This document shows, piece after piece, positions 12,501 to 24,622 of a DNA stretch of 64,000 nucleotides. The stretch is from the NCBI RefSeq assembly GCF_033568475.1, contig NC_133123.1:151729753-151793752 (forward strand). Direction: 5' to 3'. Both the position numbers and the translations under genes were made by a program. The stretch comes from Henckelia pumila (Eukaryota; Streptophyta; Magnoliopsida; Lamiales; Gesneriaceae). The notes beneath the pieces are model-generated. The model was not told where the DNA came from and ran no database searches. It saw only the letters and a list, made by a program, of their open reading frames with translations. Numbering within the stretch: position 1 is the first letter of the stretch; each line of letters starts with the position of its first letter.

Positions 12501-13526
12501 GAGTAACCTGTCTTTACCATCATGCATCCTTAATCTTACTGATCCTACCCCTTTAACTCTGCATGATTTGTTGTTTCCTAGAATGACCAAGCCTTGATCT
12601 GATTCAATTAAATCCTCAAACCAAGACATGTTAGGATTCATGCGAAATGAACACCCTGAATCAATAATCCATTCATTTGATGAGCTGTGTTCTGTTACTG
12701 CCAAAGCTTCGGCAGACTCATATCCACCAGATACCATAGAGGCTTCTCCATCACTTTCATTTCTGTCATGAGGCTTCTTCTTTCTATCTGGACAATTCCT
12801 TTTATAATGACCCTCCTTATGGCAGTGAAAACATTTAAACTTTGATTGACTCTTGGACCTTGATCTTGGTTTAAAGTTCTTTTGTGACCTCTTCTTTGTT
12901 CTTCCACGTATCACTAGGCCTTCACCTTGTGGTTGAGAATCAAGATGAATCTTCCTTTGGAGTTCCTTTGCCCGTATAGCTGATTGTACTTCATCAAGTG
13001 ATATGGTCTGCTCTCTGCCATACAACATGGCATCTCTTAGATTTTCAAAGGATTTTGGAAGAGCATTTAGCAGAATCAGTGCCTTGTCCTCATCTTCCAA
13101 TTTCACTTCGATGTTCTCCAAATCATCCAAAATCTTTATAAAGACTTCTATTTGTTCTGTTAATGACTTGTCTTCACCAATCTTGAAACAATACAATCTC
13201 TGTTTCATATATAAACGATTTGCCAATGATTTGGTCATATAGAGGCTTTCGAGTTTAGACCACATAGCAGCTGGAGACGTCTCTCTTGCTACTTCTCTCA
13301 GTGGCCTGTCTCCTAAGCACAGTATAATCGCACTTAATGCTTTCTGTAGAGTCTGAGCCTTCTCTTTAGAATCTCCCGATATTGATTCTTCTCCCAGAAG
13401 AGCATCAGCAAGCCCTTGTTGGATCAAGATAGCCCTCATCTTGACTCTCCAAAGCCCAAAGTCGTTTACCCCAGTGAACTTCTCGATGTCGAATTTCATT
13501 CCTACCATTTCCGATAACGAATTCAA
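9576..13526 (-). CDS. Copia gag-pol polyprotein, intact
   Basis: A single frame of 1316 codons in the Copia order: Gag ([14 protein letters not shown] near the N-terminus), CCHC knuckle [14 protein letters not shown], aspartic protease WIIDSGCS, the integrase zinc region [14 protein letters not shown]...CEYC, integrase core with TDNGLEF and [12 protein letters not shown], reverse transcriptase with [26 protein letters not shown] and YVDDML, then RNase H with [15 protein letters not shown] and HCDNQS. All catalytic signatures are visible and there is no stop or frameshift. The protein copies the element RNA and integrates the product. Two further in-frame methionines (residues 7 and 10) could also serve as the start. 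Confidence 0.95.
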   Translation of the reverse strand: MNSLSEMVGMKFDIEKFTGVNDFGLWRVKMRAILIQQGLADALLGEESISGDSKEKAQTLQKALSAIILCLGDRPLREVARETSPAAMWSKLESLYMTKSLANRLYMKQRLYCFKIGEDKSLTEQIEVFIKILDDLENIEVKLEDEDKALILLNALPKSFENLRDAMLYGREQTISLDEVQSAIRAKELQRKIHLDSQPQGEGLVIRGRTKKRSQKNFKPRSRSKSQSKFKCFHCHKEGHYKRNCPDRKKKPHDRNESDGEASMVSGGYESAEALAVTEHSSSNEWIIDSGCSFRMNPNMSWFEDLIESDQGLVILGNNKSCRVKGVGSVRLRMHDGKDRLLQEVRYVPELKRNLISLGTLESKGYSFKSDNGNLRILKGSLVIMKAKRINSLYILMGNTVIGGSSTVQSGNDLTQLWHKRLGHVSERGLAELAKQNLLCGDKIQELESCEYCILGKAKKVQFHTAKHTTEGPLDYVHSDLWGPSSTPTHGGGRYFMSIIDDYSRRTWVYILKTKDEALLKFIDWLVTVENKTNRKLKHLRTDNGLEFVSEKFNRFCKDKGITRHRTVPGNPQQNGIAERMNRTLLERVRCLLLSAGLPKSFWGKAISTTCYLINQCPSSALMFKTPIEMWRGTPADYKQLRVFGCLAYAHVKQGKLDPRALRCIFIGYPDGQKGYKVWNLETSGPRCFVTRDITFDEGKMAYKLKENQPVSNEGANNKLQVEVEQEKGVENRIDDQRTDESSLEHEEHDVDTSSYMLARDRPKREIRMPKRYIQDDLVSFALNVSTGIDSSEPTSYQEAISSKQKDHWVTAMKEEYDSFIKNKTWVLVPKPKDQKVIGCKWVFKLKDVTGQDTKVKHKARLVAKGFTQVEGIDFHEIYSPVVKHCSIRIVLALATQWNMELEQLDVKTAFLHGDLDETIFMEQPEGYKVSAHKSEVCLLKKSLYGLKQSPRQWYRRFDEFITSIQFKKSSFDSCVYVKKAGDQIKTILLLYVDDMLIASLDREDLESLKRKLNSEFEMKELGEAKRIIGMDIQRSKDRKLLYLNQTSYIRKVLITFHMHESKTVSTPLGQHFKLSTDQSPSNEAEAQDMKGVPYANVVGSIMYAMVCSRPDLAYAISVISRFMANPGRMHWDALKWTLRYLKGTDGTGLIFRRQDDCEQFVEGYVDSDFAGNLDTRKSLTGYIFTLFGSAVSWKATLQSVVALSTTEAEHIALTEAIKEATWLKGILTELGIEQNQLKVHCDNQSVIHLTKHQAYHERSKHIDIKLHFVRDVLNKGQIVVEKIHTSENPADMLTKSLPQAKFRHCQDLVNVGEIT

Positions 13527-13542
13527 AGAATTTGTTCGCTTC

Positions 13543-13558
13543 CCACGGACGGCGCCAA
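13543..13558 (-). promoter_or_regulatory. Primer binding site of the Copia element
   Basis: Directly inside the 5' LTR the minus strand reads TTGGCGCCGTCCGTGGG. The first bases (TGGCGCCGT) match the complement of a plant tRNA-Asp 3' end and then diverge. The tRNA assignment is therefore tentative, but the position is exactly where minus-strand priming is expected. Confidence 0.6.
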
Positions 13559-13559
13559 T

Positions 13560-14100
13560 TGTTGAACTTAATCACAAATCCAATCCTTTGATTCTCAGAA
13601 ACATACAACACAATTCCCACGATGAACAGAAATTAAGAACAAGAAAGAACACTCAAGAACAATTTACGTGGTTCGACTCTTGTTGAGTCTACATCCACGG
13701 GAGGAATGATAATCTCTTTATTGATCAAGACAAGTATTTGAATACAAAGCTTTTCGATCCAAAAACAATCACAAAGAAAAACCAGAAAACTCAGAGAAAT
13801 ATTTCCAGCCTTTGTGATCTCTTCCCCTTTGGATTTCCTTCGTATTCTTCCTCTTTGATTGCTCTCACATCCCTTTGATTTATTCCTTCTATAGAGTATT
13901 TATACCAGCTCGATATAACTGATTCCTCTAAGATAAAATCTTCTCAATCAGGATAAGGTCCAATTGCCTCTTAAGCTTAAGAATAGTAACCAACTTCTTA
14001 ACTGTTACAACTATTAACAGTTTTTGGTTATTATCCTCTTAATGCTTCCAGTTAAGCTTTTCTTGATTGATCCATTTAACTTTGAGAGACACACCTAACA
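13560..14100 (-). repeat. 5' LTR of the Copia element
   Basis: Promoter LTR for the minus-strand element, near-identical to 8986-9526. The TATAAATA box is at 13897-13904 on the minus strand. Differences from the other LTR include an A-run length change and the last bases before CACACCTAACA. Confidence 0.92.
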
Positions 14101-14105
14101 AAATT

Positions 14106-16380
14106 TGACTATGTAAACGATAAAATTTTTGAAGAGACAATATACAAGACCAAAAATGCAATTTTCTCTATATTTTTATACAAACAAAACTTGTTGTAGC
14201 AGTAAAATTGCATGATTTTTTTCTTCTAATAATTGGGTTTTTATAATCTTTCTATAATTTATAGGATTAGTGACAAATTAAACAAAATTAACCACGTCAG
14301 AAAATATGAAAAAAATTTCTAAACAAAATAAATTGAAATGGGATGACAATATTGTTTTTATTTTTATTGTTGATTTTTTTTTTGGAAGAAATTAAAATAT
14401 TTTATTGAATCCAAAAAATCATGACCATAGTACAACAATATGAATCATCAGTTCATCACACATTAATTGTCATAGGTACACATTCATGTAGGCTCCAAAA
14501 GCTATGAAATAATAGAGAATGGTCCAAACTATACAAAATATTATTCGAGATTTTGCGCAATAAAAACATCACAACCAGCTGACACAAACTGTGGTCCAAA
14601 TCCATTTGTGAAATCCTATAAAGCTTTCACTAATTTTAAATGATTGATTTACTTTACAACAAATTACATTCTCAAGTTAAAAACAAGTGGCCAATTTGTC
14701 ACTTTCCATGAAAGAGGCTCACTAGATATAGTAGTCATTGATTAAAGTTTTCTAAAATTTATAAATGTACAAAATTTCAAAAATTAAAATCCAATAATAT
14801 CCTTCGTATCGACTTAAAAGCAAAAAGAATACCAAATGCATTTTGAGTCTATAATAGCATAATAATTATAACATATGATGAATGAATGAGTCTATAATTT
14901 CATCATAATTAATTATGTCAAAAATATGTAAAAATATATTGTTGTTTATGCTTCCCTACACTGCCCTACACTACACCTACTGCATGTTCCGTAGTTAGAT
15001 TTATTAAGAAATAATTATTATTCACTTTGACAGGTAAAATAGGACACCAACCAAAGGAATTCGATGTGACAGTCAAACAGAAAATCTCACATTTTAAGTG
15101 TAATACTTATACTGTGTTTGTGTTTGGTAAATTGGATTTGGAGGGGATTTGATGAGATTTGGATTTGTAAATATTATTTTGGTATTTGACAAAATGAAAA
15201 TTTAAGATGAGATTAGTATTTGATGAAATTGCATGAAATTTCATTTAAATAAGTGAAATTCTTACAAAATTGATCGAATTTCACGAGATTTCATGGGATT
15301 TGGTTTTATAAAAACAATAAAATTGTTTTTAATAATAAATTTATAAACTTTAGTTATAAATTTAAGTTTTTCTAACATTTTTTTTTACAAAATATCACTT
15401 TCATAAAATTTATGTTAGTAAATTTTAATATATTTTTTAACTTTTTTTCAAACACAAAAATGAAATTTGAATTCCATGAATTTAAAATTCAATTCCAATT
15501 TCAAGTGTTTCGACAGAAACTACTAATATTTTCTTTTTTCACAAATTTTCCGGGTACATATAGGGATTTTATTCCAACTCCGTATTTATTTTATTTTAAA
15601 TCATTTTTAATATTTAATTTATTGTATAATTCAAATATTCGAAACACTTGGACATTATTTTCGATACATTTTAGATAACCATATTTATTCTATTTTCGAT
15701 TTTCTCATAATCTATCCAAGTTCGACTAGTTTGATGTTCGCACGTAAGTGGGATACCTATCGTCTATCGGCTAGTAGCCCTAGCATCAACCGGCTAAATC
15801 TCACTATACAAAGAGATTTTTTATGTTATTATACCAGATGTGTTAAATTTAGATATCATTCACCGTTTATTAGATGTAAGGTTCCACAAATCATGTTCCA
15901 ACCCCACCAGCTCGTCCCATGTCAATTATTAGCCATTATTATCATAATCCAGGTATCATATATTATATCTTAAAACAATTTATACATATATACACACACA
16001 TTTCTTAAATGAAAGAGGATATACGATCATTTTGTAATCAAACCTATAATAATATCAAAATAGTTAAAAACACTTATTTCATCTATTATTTTATATATAG
16101 ATAATATATTAAATCGTCCAATATATAGCAAAGGTTCATTCCCAAATTCACTTCATCCATGATCAGCAAGTCCTGAAATTTTTTAAATGATCCTTGATCT
16201 TGATGTGAAATGGTCCCTATATTTGTTTTTTTATCTCAAATTAAAACCCATACTAACAAATAATTATTATATTATAAATTAAAGGAAGGTACAAAATTAG
16301 ATTAAAATATTACATATATATATATCATATTATTAATAGTATGTGACAAATATATTATAATTTATAACAAACAAAAAAAG
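14106..16380. other. AT-rich intergenic region
   Basis: No gene recognised. At about 15110-15500 the words TTTGGTAAATTGGATTTGG and, further on, AATTCAATTCCAATTTCAAG point in opposite directions, so an old MITE of the common GTTTGG type is possible, without clear ends or target duplication. Confidence 0.4.
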
Positions 16381-16544
16381 TACAAAATCATCGCAAAACT
16401 CTATGCTATAGATCCATAGCCCAGACAGGGCCACATGAAGAGCAGAAACAAAGAGATGGAGACCCCAGTGAGTTTTGGGCCAACAATTCCCTCACATCAT
16501 GTGCCCACTGAATTCCCCATTCTACCCCTCGCCCTCCCCCGTAT

Positions 16545-18189
16545 TTACATCACACTGCATGCATTCGGGTTCTCGTCGCTGAACATCTGCGGCGGGTATG
16601 CTTGCATTTCGTAGACTGCCATCTGAGGGTAAAACTGGTAATTCTGCGGGTACTGGTAGTTGTAGAATTCGTTCCTCTTCATCTCCAGCTTCGACTCGTC
16701 CCCCTCCGCCGCCTCGATGACCACCGGCGACGGCGCCGGGGGCCCCACGCCGCCGGCCGAGGCGGCGGGGGTCTTTTCTTTGCCGGTTTCTTCGGTTTTC
16801 TTGGCGGCTTCTTTCTTCTCTCCTTCCTCTGCTTTCTTTTCCTCTTTCCCTTCTTTTTTCTCCTCTTCCTTCTTCTCCGGCTCGGTTTTGATGATCACGG
16901 CGTGTTTTCCGGTCCGTTTGTGGATGTAATCGGTGAGCTTTTCGGGTTCAAACACGCCTTTTACCACTACTTGTGAGCCTTTGAGGTCTGGTTCTACACT
17001 CTCCACTCCTATAAATCACAATATGCAATTCAATTCAATGACATTTTGTTTTTGGTTTCAAGAAATTAAATAATACTAAGTTACATTACACCTGTAAAGC
17101 CCAGATTCCGAGTGATATATATATAAATATAATGAATTAAATGGGAATCAATAGTCAACAAAGAAAGTCTAGATTGACCTGAGTTTGAATGGATTCAAAC
17201 AAAGCATAAAGAATATGCAGATTCCCACAGTTTTTAAGAATAACGAATCACATGTAAAATATATACTAAATTTAGAGAATGAAACAAAGAGAAAAACAAT
17301 CTCATCTTTGCAATCATCAAATCTAAAAAAGGTGGCAAAAAAAAATAAAAAAATCACACCTTTCATTTTCTGAATCCTCTTTCTGATTTCTTGAGCACAA
17401 GCTTCACAATGCATGTAAACTCCCAACACCACTGTAATCACAGGCAGCTGCACCAAAAAAAAAAAAAAAAACTCAGATTATATACTTATAATGATTTTTG
17501 TCATTAAATATTATTTTTTTGATTATATAATTTTCTTGAAAATGGGAAAAAAATAACTAACCTCCTCTTTTTTCTCTTCAAGTTTGACCACCTCTTTTTC
17601 TTCAGGTTTCTTGGCTTCTTCAAGCTTTGGGATTGGAGAAATAAGCTCCACAGGGCGGTGGCTCTTCTTCTGAACTCTCTCCAAAACCTTCAATGGATCT
17701 GCTTTCTCCCCTTTCACTATCACTTTACTGCTCCTGCAATCTGTTATCACCTCCTCCACACCTTTAAAAAAAAAAACCCAACAAAAATTCAGAAAAATAA
17801 ACAAGAAAAATGAAACAAAAATCCCAGAAAAAGAAAGCTCGGATCTGGGCTTTTTTTTTTAATCACCTTCGAAGCCTTTGAGACACCGGCGGACTTTCCT
17901 AGCACATCCCTCACAATGCATGTACACCTTCAACACAATCTCCTGCGGCGGAGGAGGCGGCGCCGCCGCCTTAGGCCCCTCCGGTTTCTTATCCTCTTTC
18001 TTCTCTTCAGACGCTGGCTTCTCCGCCTTGGGGGGCTCTTCTTTCTTCTTATTCTCCTCCTCCTCCACCTTCTTCCCAACTTCCTGCGGCTTCTTTGCCT
18101 CTTCCTGTGAAAAATACATAAATTAAATTAAAACAGGAATAAAATTTAAAAAAATGGTGGGAAAGGAAAGAGAATGAGACCTCTCCCAT
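16545..18189 (-). CDS. Heavy-metal-associated isoprenylated plant protein (two HMA domains)
   Basis: HIPP family metallochaperone-like protein, thought to bind soft metals and attach to membranes by a lipid tail. Five exons with GT/AG borders: 18181-18189, 17867-18104, 17562-17761, 17360-17447 and 16545-17008, giving 332 aa. The order is a Glu/Lys/Pro-rich N-terminus, HMA domain 1 with metal site MHCEGC (Cys 67 and 70), a charged linker, HMA domain 2 with MHCEAC (Cys 163 and 166), a second Lys/Glu-rich linker, an Ala/Pro/Gly patch, a Tyr/Gln-rich tail and the C-terminal CaaX box CSVM, expected to be farnesylated. The intron in each HMA domain falls at an equivalent place (after KGFEG and KMKG), which fits an internal duplication. 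Only three codons are coded before the first intron. I see no defect. Confidence 0.9.
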
Positions 18190-18387
18190 TGGGTCAATCT
18201 CCGGTGAAGAAATGGATCTGTGAACTTGAGAAATTAAATTAAATATATATATAAAAAGAAAAGGAGAAGAGGAAACACACAGAGACACGTTGGAGTGGGT
18301 GTTCTTCAAACAGCAGTGTGATAATTATAGAGATAGATATATACAAAGAGAGAGAGGCAGTGAAACAGAGACAGCGTCATCATGGAG

Positions 18388-18422
18388 TGACGTGGCTCGT
18401 TTTATAGTAAGTGTGGCACGTG
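18388..18422 (-). promoter_or_regulatory. HIPP promoter: TATA box with adjacent G-box
   Basis: On the minus strand a TATAAAA box (18400-18406) lies about 211 bp upstream of the ATG. A palindromic G-box CACGTG lies just upstream of it (18417-18422) and CCACGTCA just downstream (18388-18395). ACGT cores bind bZIP or bHLH factors, so stress or ABA response is plausible but is inference. Confidence 0.5.
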
Positions 18423-18429
18423 CACTTAA

Positions 18430-20422
18430 TTACTTACGAGAAAATTCGTGTCATCTATTTCTTTTTTTTTTTTCTAGAAAATTCTATTTTTGGAAAAATT
18501 AATTAATTAATATCGTTCGATAACAAAAAAAAGTTATGTTTTTGGTACAAAGTGTATTTGATTTGGTTGGTAATTTCAAAGATAAGTAATTTGTAATTTG
18601 GGTATGTAATTTTTATTGTATAATAATTTTCGTAATGTAAAGAGAAAATTACGTTTAGCTAGTAATCGGTTGCATGCGTGTATAAGTTGTTTTTTGTTTT
18701 TTTGTAATATATTTTAAAAGTTTTATTTTTTAATCTATTTTAAAAGTTTTATTAAAGTACACATGAATTTTATTTTAGTCATTGAAGACTTCACTAGCAT
18801 TAATTTCTCGTTATAACTTAGGAAATCAGACAGAATTCGGTGTGAAACGTGACGAATAAATCATGCTCACTTTTATCAGTTTATGTGCATAAAAAATTAT
18901 TTATAAACTTATCGTGTTAAAATTTTTTGGTTATATTAAAAAAAACATTGTGAGATGTTTATTACAATAATTTAATAATAAAAACTCATACTTGGTCTTC
19001 GGGTAAATTTTTTTAGAGGATGTATAATTAATCCGAACCATAAAATATTTTTTTATTCAATAAATATTATTTTTTTTATTATAAATATGATTCGATAGAC
19101 TCATATTATGAATATGATCAAGTTCAGAGTATACTATTTAGAATTTGAACATTCCGGACTTGATCCTCGAAATTCCATTAAACAATATAATATAACGCGG
19201 TTAAATTTCATTGATGTCTCATTATAGTTTAGGGAACAAAACAGTAGGATTTGGTGACAAATAATTTTCACTTTTGTATTCGGGTCTTGATTATTATCTT
19301 TTATACATATATTCATTATTATTATTGTTGTTGTAAAGTTTTGAAGAATCTCTATGAGTTTCAATAATCATTCTATTTCTCACTTTTTACAATGGTTATT
19401 ATAATGATTATTCTAAGTAAATAAAAAGGTTCCAGTTTTTTTTTAATGTCTTGGAGGAGATTATTATAATTGAATATGTCGAATTCGAGACACAAAAAGT
19501 CAGATAAATTATAAATCATAGACTCAATTCTAGTAAATTTATCAAGTCTTGATGAATAAATTAATCTTCGGATTGTCAACGATAATTGTAAATTTGTAAA
19601 ATTTTAAGGAATATTGGTCATTGGATACTTATTATAGTATGTCATTCGAGATTGTAAATAAATGACATCATGCACATTGCACAAAACTTAAAAGAATATT
19701 TATTCAGTTATTTTGAGAAGAAAATTATTTTTATTTTTTTAAAAAAAATGAGTTGTTAAAGTAAATTAGGGAAGCATTAATTTAATATAAATTAATATCG
19801 AATTAGCAAAATCATAATAAACTATTATTTAGATGCGTGCATTACGTGATTTTATGGTGTTCATGAAAAAAATAAATGGTAAAATTTAAAAATAAAAAAT
19901 ATATAGCGTTTTACAAAAGTGAGTGATATTTTCGTAAATAAGAAATAAAAAAAGATACAAAGTGAGTGTTGTTTTAATAAATAAAATAAAATATCAAAGG
20001 TTAAAAAGAGAAAGTGTATAAAATAAATAATTTATTTAATAAATTTGATTTTTTCATTATTAAATTAAGACATAATCGTAACTTCATTTTATATTTCATA
20101 ACTTCAACGATTAATGAAAAAAGCATTTAATTAAATAGACTTTACTATAATATAATAAGATAAATACAAAATGCTATTGAATAAGCAATTATCAAAATTT
20201 TACTTTTATTATCTTAACCACCGGTGGGATAAAGTGATAAACACTTCTCTTGTTAAAGATCGAATCGACGTGGAAGTGGTAAAATCCGCTACGTATAGTG
20301 TATTAATTAAAAAGATTAATGTTACATATAATATATATACACTTTCTGTTGTGGATATCTACACAATTTAATTTTATAGATTAAAATGTATGAAATTTAA
20401 AAACCTAGAATAAACGTGACGA

Positions 20423-20426
<4 letters not shown>
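18430..20426. other. AT-rich intergenic region
   Basis: No gene, RNA or clear transposon seen. Frames are short and biased by AT content. A degenerate relative of the 525-915 repeat may lie near 19015-19110. Confidence 0.4.

Positions 20427-20470
<44 letters not shown>
20427..20470. repeat. (TA)n microsatellite at the left viral junction
   Basis: About 22 TA units directly abut viral sequence that starts inside the movement-protein frame. A second TA tract stands at the opposite end of the viral insert (27692-27709). Confidence 0.95.
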
Positions 20471-20473
<3 letters not shown>

Positions 20474-21652
20474 TGAAGTCAAGTAAGAATTATGATTGTA
20501 ATAATAGTAGTATTCAATATAGTATGAAGTCAAGTAAGAATTATGATTGTAATAGTAGTAGTATTCAAATAGATGAAGAAGAAGAAATACATGTTGATAG
20601 AAATCAAGAAAGTTTAAATTGTAAAGAAATACAAATAGCTCAAATCGAACAAAGATTACAAAATTGGTCAATTCCTAAAATAAATTATAAAACAATTTAT
20701 GAAGTAGGAAAGTTTGATTTTAAACAAGATTACTCAATCAAGATTTGTGAACAAACAATTCCAATTACAAAAAATCTTACACAGATAAGATTATTTTCAA
20801 AAGAAACAATTTTAGAACACCGTAAGAAGCATAAATTTCTTCATATCGGTTTAGTTCAAGTAGCAGTAAAGCCTTTATTTCGATTAGGCTTAGATATTCC
20901 AATTCTTTTACTTTTAAGAGATAAAAGACATTTAAATTTTTCAAATTCTTTATTATCTATTTTAGAATCAAATTTAGAAAGTGGTCCAGTTTATTTTAAC
21001 TATTATCCAAATTATTCAATATCATTAGATGATGGTGCAATTTTAAATTCTCTTACTTTAGATATTCAAAGTAAAAATTTACAAATTGATGAAAGATCAT
21101 AAGCTGTTGCATTTATTTACCGTGTATTACAAGGTAATGAGTACGACTCTCGCCCCTCTGGAACTCAAATCTTCTTCAAAGGGAGAAACTCTTTTAATGG
21201 AATCAAATCAATTACATATAAGTGTTATAATTCCTAAAAGATTAAATTGGGAAACTATAACTAATTCTTCAAGTTGGAATCTCGAGCATGTACATACACG
21301 TCCTCAAGAATCATCAAATAAAAATATTTCTCAAATAATTGAAAATGATGATGGAAGTGTTCAACTTCACTTTTCATCAAAATCTTCAACATCTTCAAAC
21401 TCTGAAAATATTCAGCAATCTTCAAGACACTCTACATCGTTTGAACACCGTCGTGGAGTTAATTTTATTCCAAATATTCCACAACCTTTTTACGAAAAAA
21501 CAGATCAAGAATCTGAATTTTCTCCAACAAGTTTCGAGATGCAAATTCCTGAAACTTCTCATAAAAGAAGCCAATTATTTGTTATATCTCAAGAAATTGA
21601 TCGTGAACAAGAATTTTTTAAAAATAAACATCCAAACGAAAGAATGTTTTGA
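20471..21652 (+). pseudogene. Movement-protein region of EVE1 (broken)
   Basis: 30K-superfamily viral movement protein, which in related viruses carries virions or nucleoprotein through plasmodesmata. Core signatures: HIGLVQVAVKPLF, LLLRDKRH, and a YYPNYSISLDDG segment in the region of the conserved beta-barrel. The frame shifts once near 21090 and resumes in the overlapping frame to a stop at 21650. The N-terminal stretch is preceded by a duplicated piece of about 50 bp (MKSSKNYDCN appears twice), and the apparent upstream codons are just translated TA repeat. Confidence 0.75.
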
Positions 21653-21733
21653 AAAAATGTTCTTCGACTTTTATCAGAAAAACAACAAGATTATTTTTGG
21701 GATTTATATTATTCCTCAAATTCAGATTCAAAA

Positions 21734-23723
21734 ATGAGTTTTTATGAATGGGCAAAACAAAGAGTATTTTCAAAATATCAAAAACAAAACTCTTCAAATA
21801 CTACAAAATCTTCTACCAAAGATTCTCAATCAAAATCTTCTACAAAAGACTCTAAATCTAAATCTTCAAAAATTTCCACAAAAAATTCTTCTGTTAATAC
21901 AGGAGCATCTTCTTCAAAAATATGGAAAACAAGTAATGAAAATCAATTTCAATCTGTCCATCCTCCTCTAGAAAAAATAAAAATTTCAGTTCATAATACT
22001 GAAATAATTGCTTCTCCATTCAAGCAACCTTCTGTCATTGAAGGAACTCCTACAATAAAAGAAATAAAAAAAATATTAATCTTCAAAATAATTATACAAA
22101 TGTTCTTCTTAACTCCGTGGCTCATCAGCTAACTAGAGTTGAGAATTCAATTCATAATATTTTGTCAAATTCTTCAACAGAAACTTCAAAAGAAAAATTA
22201 AAAATTACTTCTCCTTTATTAAAACCAATTCAAACTCCTTCTACAAGTAAAGCAAAAATTCAATTAGGAACTTCTTTAGATGTTTTTAATGAACTTAGTA
22301 CTCAATTTTTAAAATTAAATTTAATTAACGATTCAAATAACATAAATGTTGTCAATGAAATTGACGAACTTCAAAATCAATTTAATGACTCAAATGACGA
22401 ATTATTAAAAATTCGTAATCCTCAAACAAGTCAAAATCAAAATAAAAATTACAATTCTTTTTTCAAACAACACTATAATTTTCTTCCAAATTATTATATT
22501 AGACCATCTTTTCCAGATATGCAATTTGAAGAACCTCAAAAACATCAAAAATCCTTTTCTGGAGATAGTCTCCTAAAATGGAATCTCGATGGAAGAACTG
22601 AACATCAAATCATTTCTATGTTAGAAGAAATGATGATGGCTTCCACCGCTTACAAAGCAAAAGGTGTTGATGATTAAAACACAACTTTCAATCTAATTGC
22701 AGGATTTACCGGCCAGCTCAAGGGTTGGTGGGACAATTTTCTCACTGAATTCGATAGAACAACAATTCTAACCGCCATCAAACATGAAGTTGATGACGCA
22801 ACAATACCTCCTATTCAAGATGCTGTCAATACACTAATTTATGCAATTATTAAACATTTTCTAGGCGAACCCAAAAAATTTCAAGAAAAATCTTCAGAAA
22901 TTCTGATGAATTTAACCTGTCCAAGTACAAAGATATGTTTTTATCTAAAGTACTTCTACGAGATGATTGCAGTTTTTCTTTTTGGAAAGAAATATTTATT
23001 GCGGGATTACCAAAACTCTTTGCAGAAAGAGTTAGGGAATCTATTCGCAAGCAAAATGCAAATTCAATTCCTTACCATTCTCTAAATTATGGTGAAATCA
23101 TAAGTTACATCAATCCCGAAGGATTAGCTTTGTGCAATGATTTAAAAATTAAATAAAAACTCAAACGGGAGCATAATGAGAGCAGAAAAGAACTTGGTTC
23201 CTTTTGTGCTCAATATGGTTTCGAACAATTACTCCCTCCTTCAAGAAAACATAATAAAAACAATAAACATAAATTTCAAAGAAAGTTTTACAAAAAATCT
23301 TATAAAAAAATTTATTTTGAAAATTCAAGATATTCAAAACCTTTTAGAAAATCAAAAACTTTTAATAAAAATTCAAAAAAAAAATTCAAAAATAAATCTA
23401 ACCAAGTTACATTTTTTAAATGTAAACAACTTGGACATTATTCAAATAAATGTCTAATGCAAGGAAAAATCAATGAACTTCAAATAGATGATGATTTTAA
23501 AAATCAATTATTAACTTTAATTCCTTCATCTTCTGATGATAATCAAGAAGATATTTTTTTTCCTATCCAAGAAGAATCTGATTTTGAATATTCAAGTTCT
23601 TCTTCTTTTGAAGAAGGAAAAGAATTCTGTAATTGCAATGATGAAGTTTGCGATTGCAAATCTACAATAAATGTTATCACAAAAATGAACAAGAAATATT
23701 ACAAGATGTTATTAGTAAAATAA
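21734..23723 (+). pseudogene. Coat-protein region of EVE1 (broken)
   Basis: Begins with a Ser/Lys-rich linker (SSTKDSQSKSSTKDSKSKSS) and reaches a capsid-type region with the conserved words GFTGQLKGWWDN, DAVNTLIYAIIKHFLG and GLPKLFAERV across several frames. A basic stretch follows, then a zinc-knuckle remnant (23412-23453). In the remnant KCKQLGHYSNKC keeps the second Cys, His and last Cys, but the first Cys position is Phe. An acidic Ser/Glu-rich segment ends the region. Several stops and frameshifts break it. The capsid role is inferred from position and these family words. Confidence 0.72.
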
Positions 23724-24513
23724 CCGATCCAAAATTAAAAGCTAAATTTGGAAATCTTCTTAAAGAACCAAAACAAGAATATTATAGTTTAAATAAAGTT
23801 ATGTCTAGATTTAATTCAAAAGTTCAAGAAACACCTTCAACAAGTTCTGATCTTCGATTTGAAATTAATCAAATGAAGAATCAAATTCAAGAACTTCAGA
23901 AAGATATTTCTGATGTCAAAATAGAACTTACACTTCTAAATCCTCCATTACAAAAAGATGAAGATATTAATTCAAATAATAATTTTCCATTTCAAGTAAA
24001 AATACAACTCCTCAAAATTCTGATTTTGAATATGATGACAAAGAAGATAAACTTCAATGTGTCATAAATAAAATTAGTCTTCAAAAATGGTATTCTCAAG
24101 GAACAATTGTTGTCAATAAACAATTTAAATTAAAAACAAAACTTTTAATTGATTCCGGTGCAGATCAAAACTGTATTCGTGAAGGATTAATTCCAACCAA
24201 GTATTTCGAAAAAACAACCGAAAGGTTATTTGGTGCAAACGGAAGTCCTTTAAAAATCAAATACAAACTCTCAAATGCACATGTGTGTAATCAAAATATT
24301 TGTTTCAAAAATATATTTTATCTTGTTAAAGATTTAGAACAAGATGTTATTCTTGGTACTTTATTTATAGTTCAATTATATCCTTTTTATGTAAATGAAA
24401 AAGGAATACATTCAATAATTTTGAATCAAGAAATTACATTTCCTTTTCTCAATCCACCAACTAGTAGAGATATACATACTCTAAAACAAATCTATTTTTC
24501 AAAAAATAAATAG
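23648..24513 (+). pseudogene. Coiled-coil and aspartic protease region of EVE1
   Basis: A helical Gln/Lys-rich segment (about 23700-23960) is followed, after a frame change near 24000, by a retropepsin-like protease with active site LIDSGAD (DSG at 24151-24159) and the downstream DVILGTLF strand that pairs with it in this fold. The protease frame ends at 24513 with no RT domain behind it. In the relatives RT and RNase H continue in the same polyprotein, so this stop marks the site where the polymerase is absent. Confidence 0.75.
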
Positions 24514-24529
24514 TATAAATCTAACAAGA

Positions 24530-24560
24530 CAAAATCCCTCTATAAATAGATACAAGTTAA
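24530..24560 (+). promoter_or_regulatory. 19S-like internal promoter of EVE1 (TATA box)
   Basis: CTCTATAAATAGA (TATA at about 24541-24548) lies 80 bp before the viroplasmin-like ORF. The position matches the internal promoter that drives the inclusion-body gene in caulimoviruses. This is a positional inference. Confidence 0.5.
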
Positions 24561-24622
24561 TCTCATTTTTACTCACCCCTACAAAATCTCTCAAAGTAGT
24601 TCTTTCTAAGCTAGATCTCAAG

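Larger units (their letters stand above)
8986..14100 (-). mobile_element. Complete Copia LTR retrotransposon, Tork/Tnt1-like
   Basis: Two LTRs of about 541 bp (8986-9526 and 13560-14100) start TGTTGAAC and end CCTAACA. They are flanked by a perfect 5-bp target duplication AAATT (8981-8985 and 14101-14105). The LTRs differ by about six substitutions and two single-base gaps, so the insertion is young. One uninterrupted polyprotein frame fills the interior on the minus strand. With LTRs, primer site, purine tract and open frame all present, the copy could be autonomous. Confidence 0.95.

Noticed and set aside
16602..16976. Long plus-strand frame over the HIPP gene
   Set aside because: Antisense shadow of a Lys/Glu-rich coding exon; the minus strand has domains and splice sites.
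20416..20470. Apparent N-terminus of the movement protein
   Set aside because: Translated TA microsatellite (Ile-Tyr repeats), not viral coding sequence.
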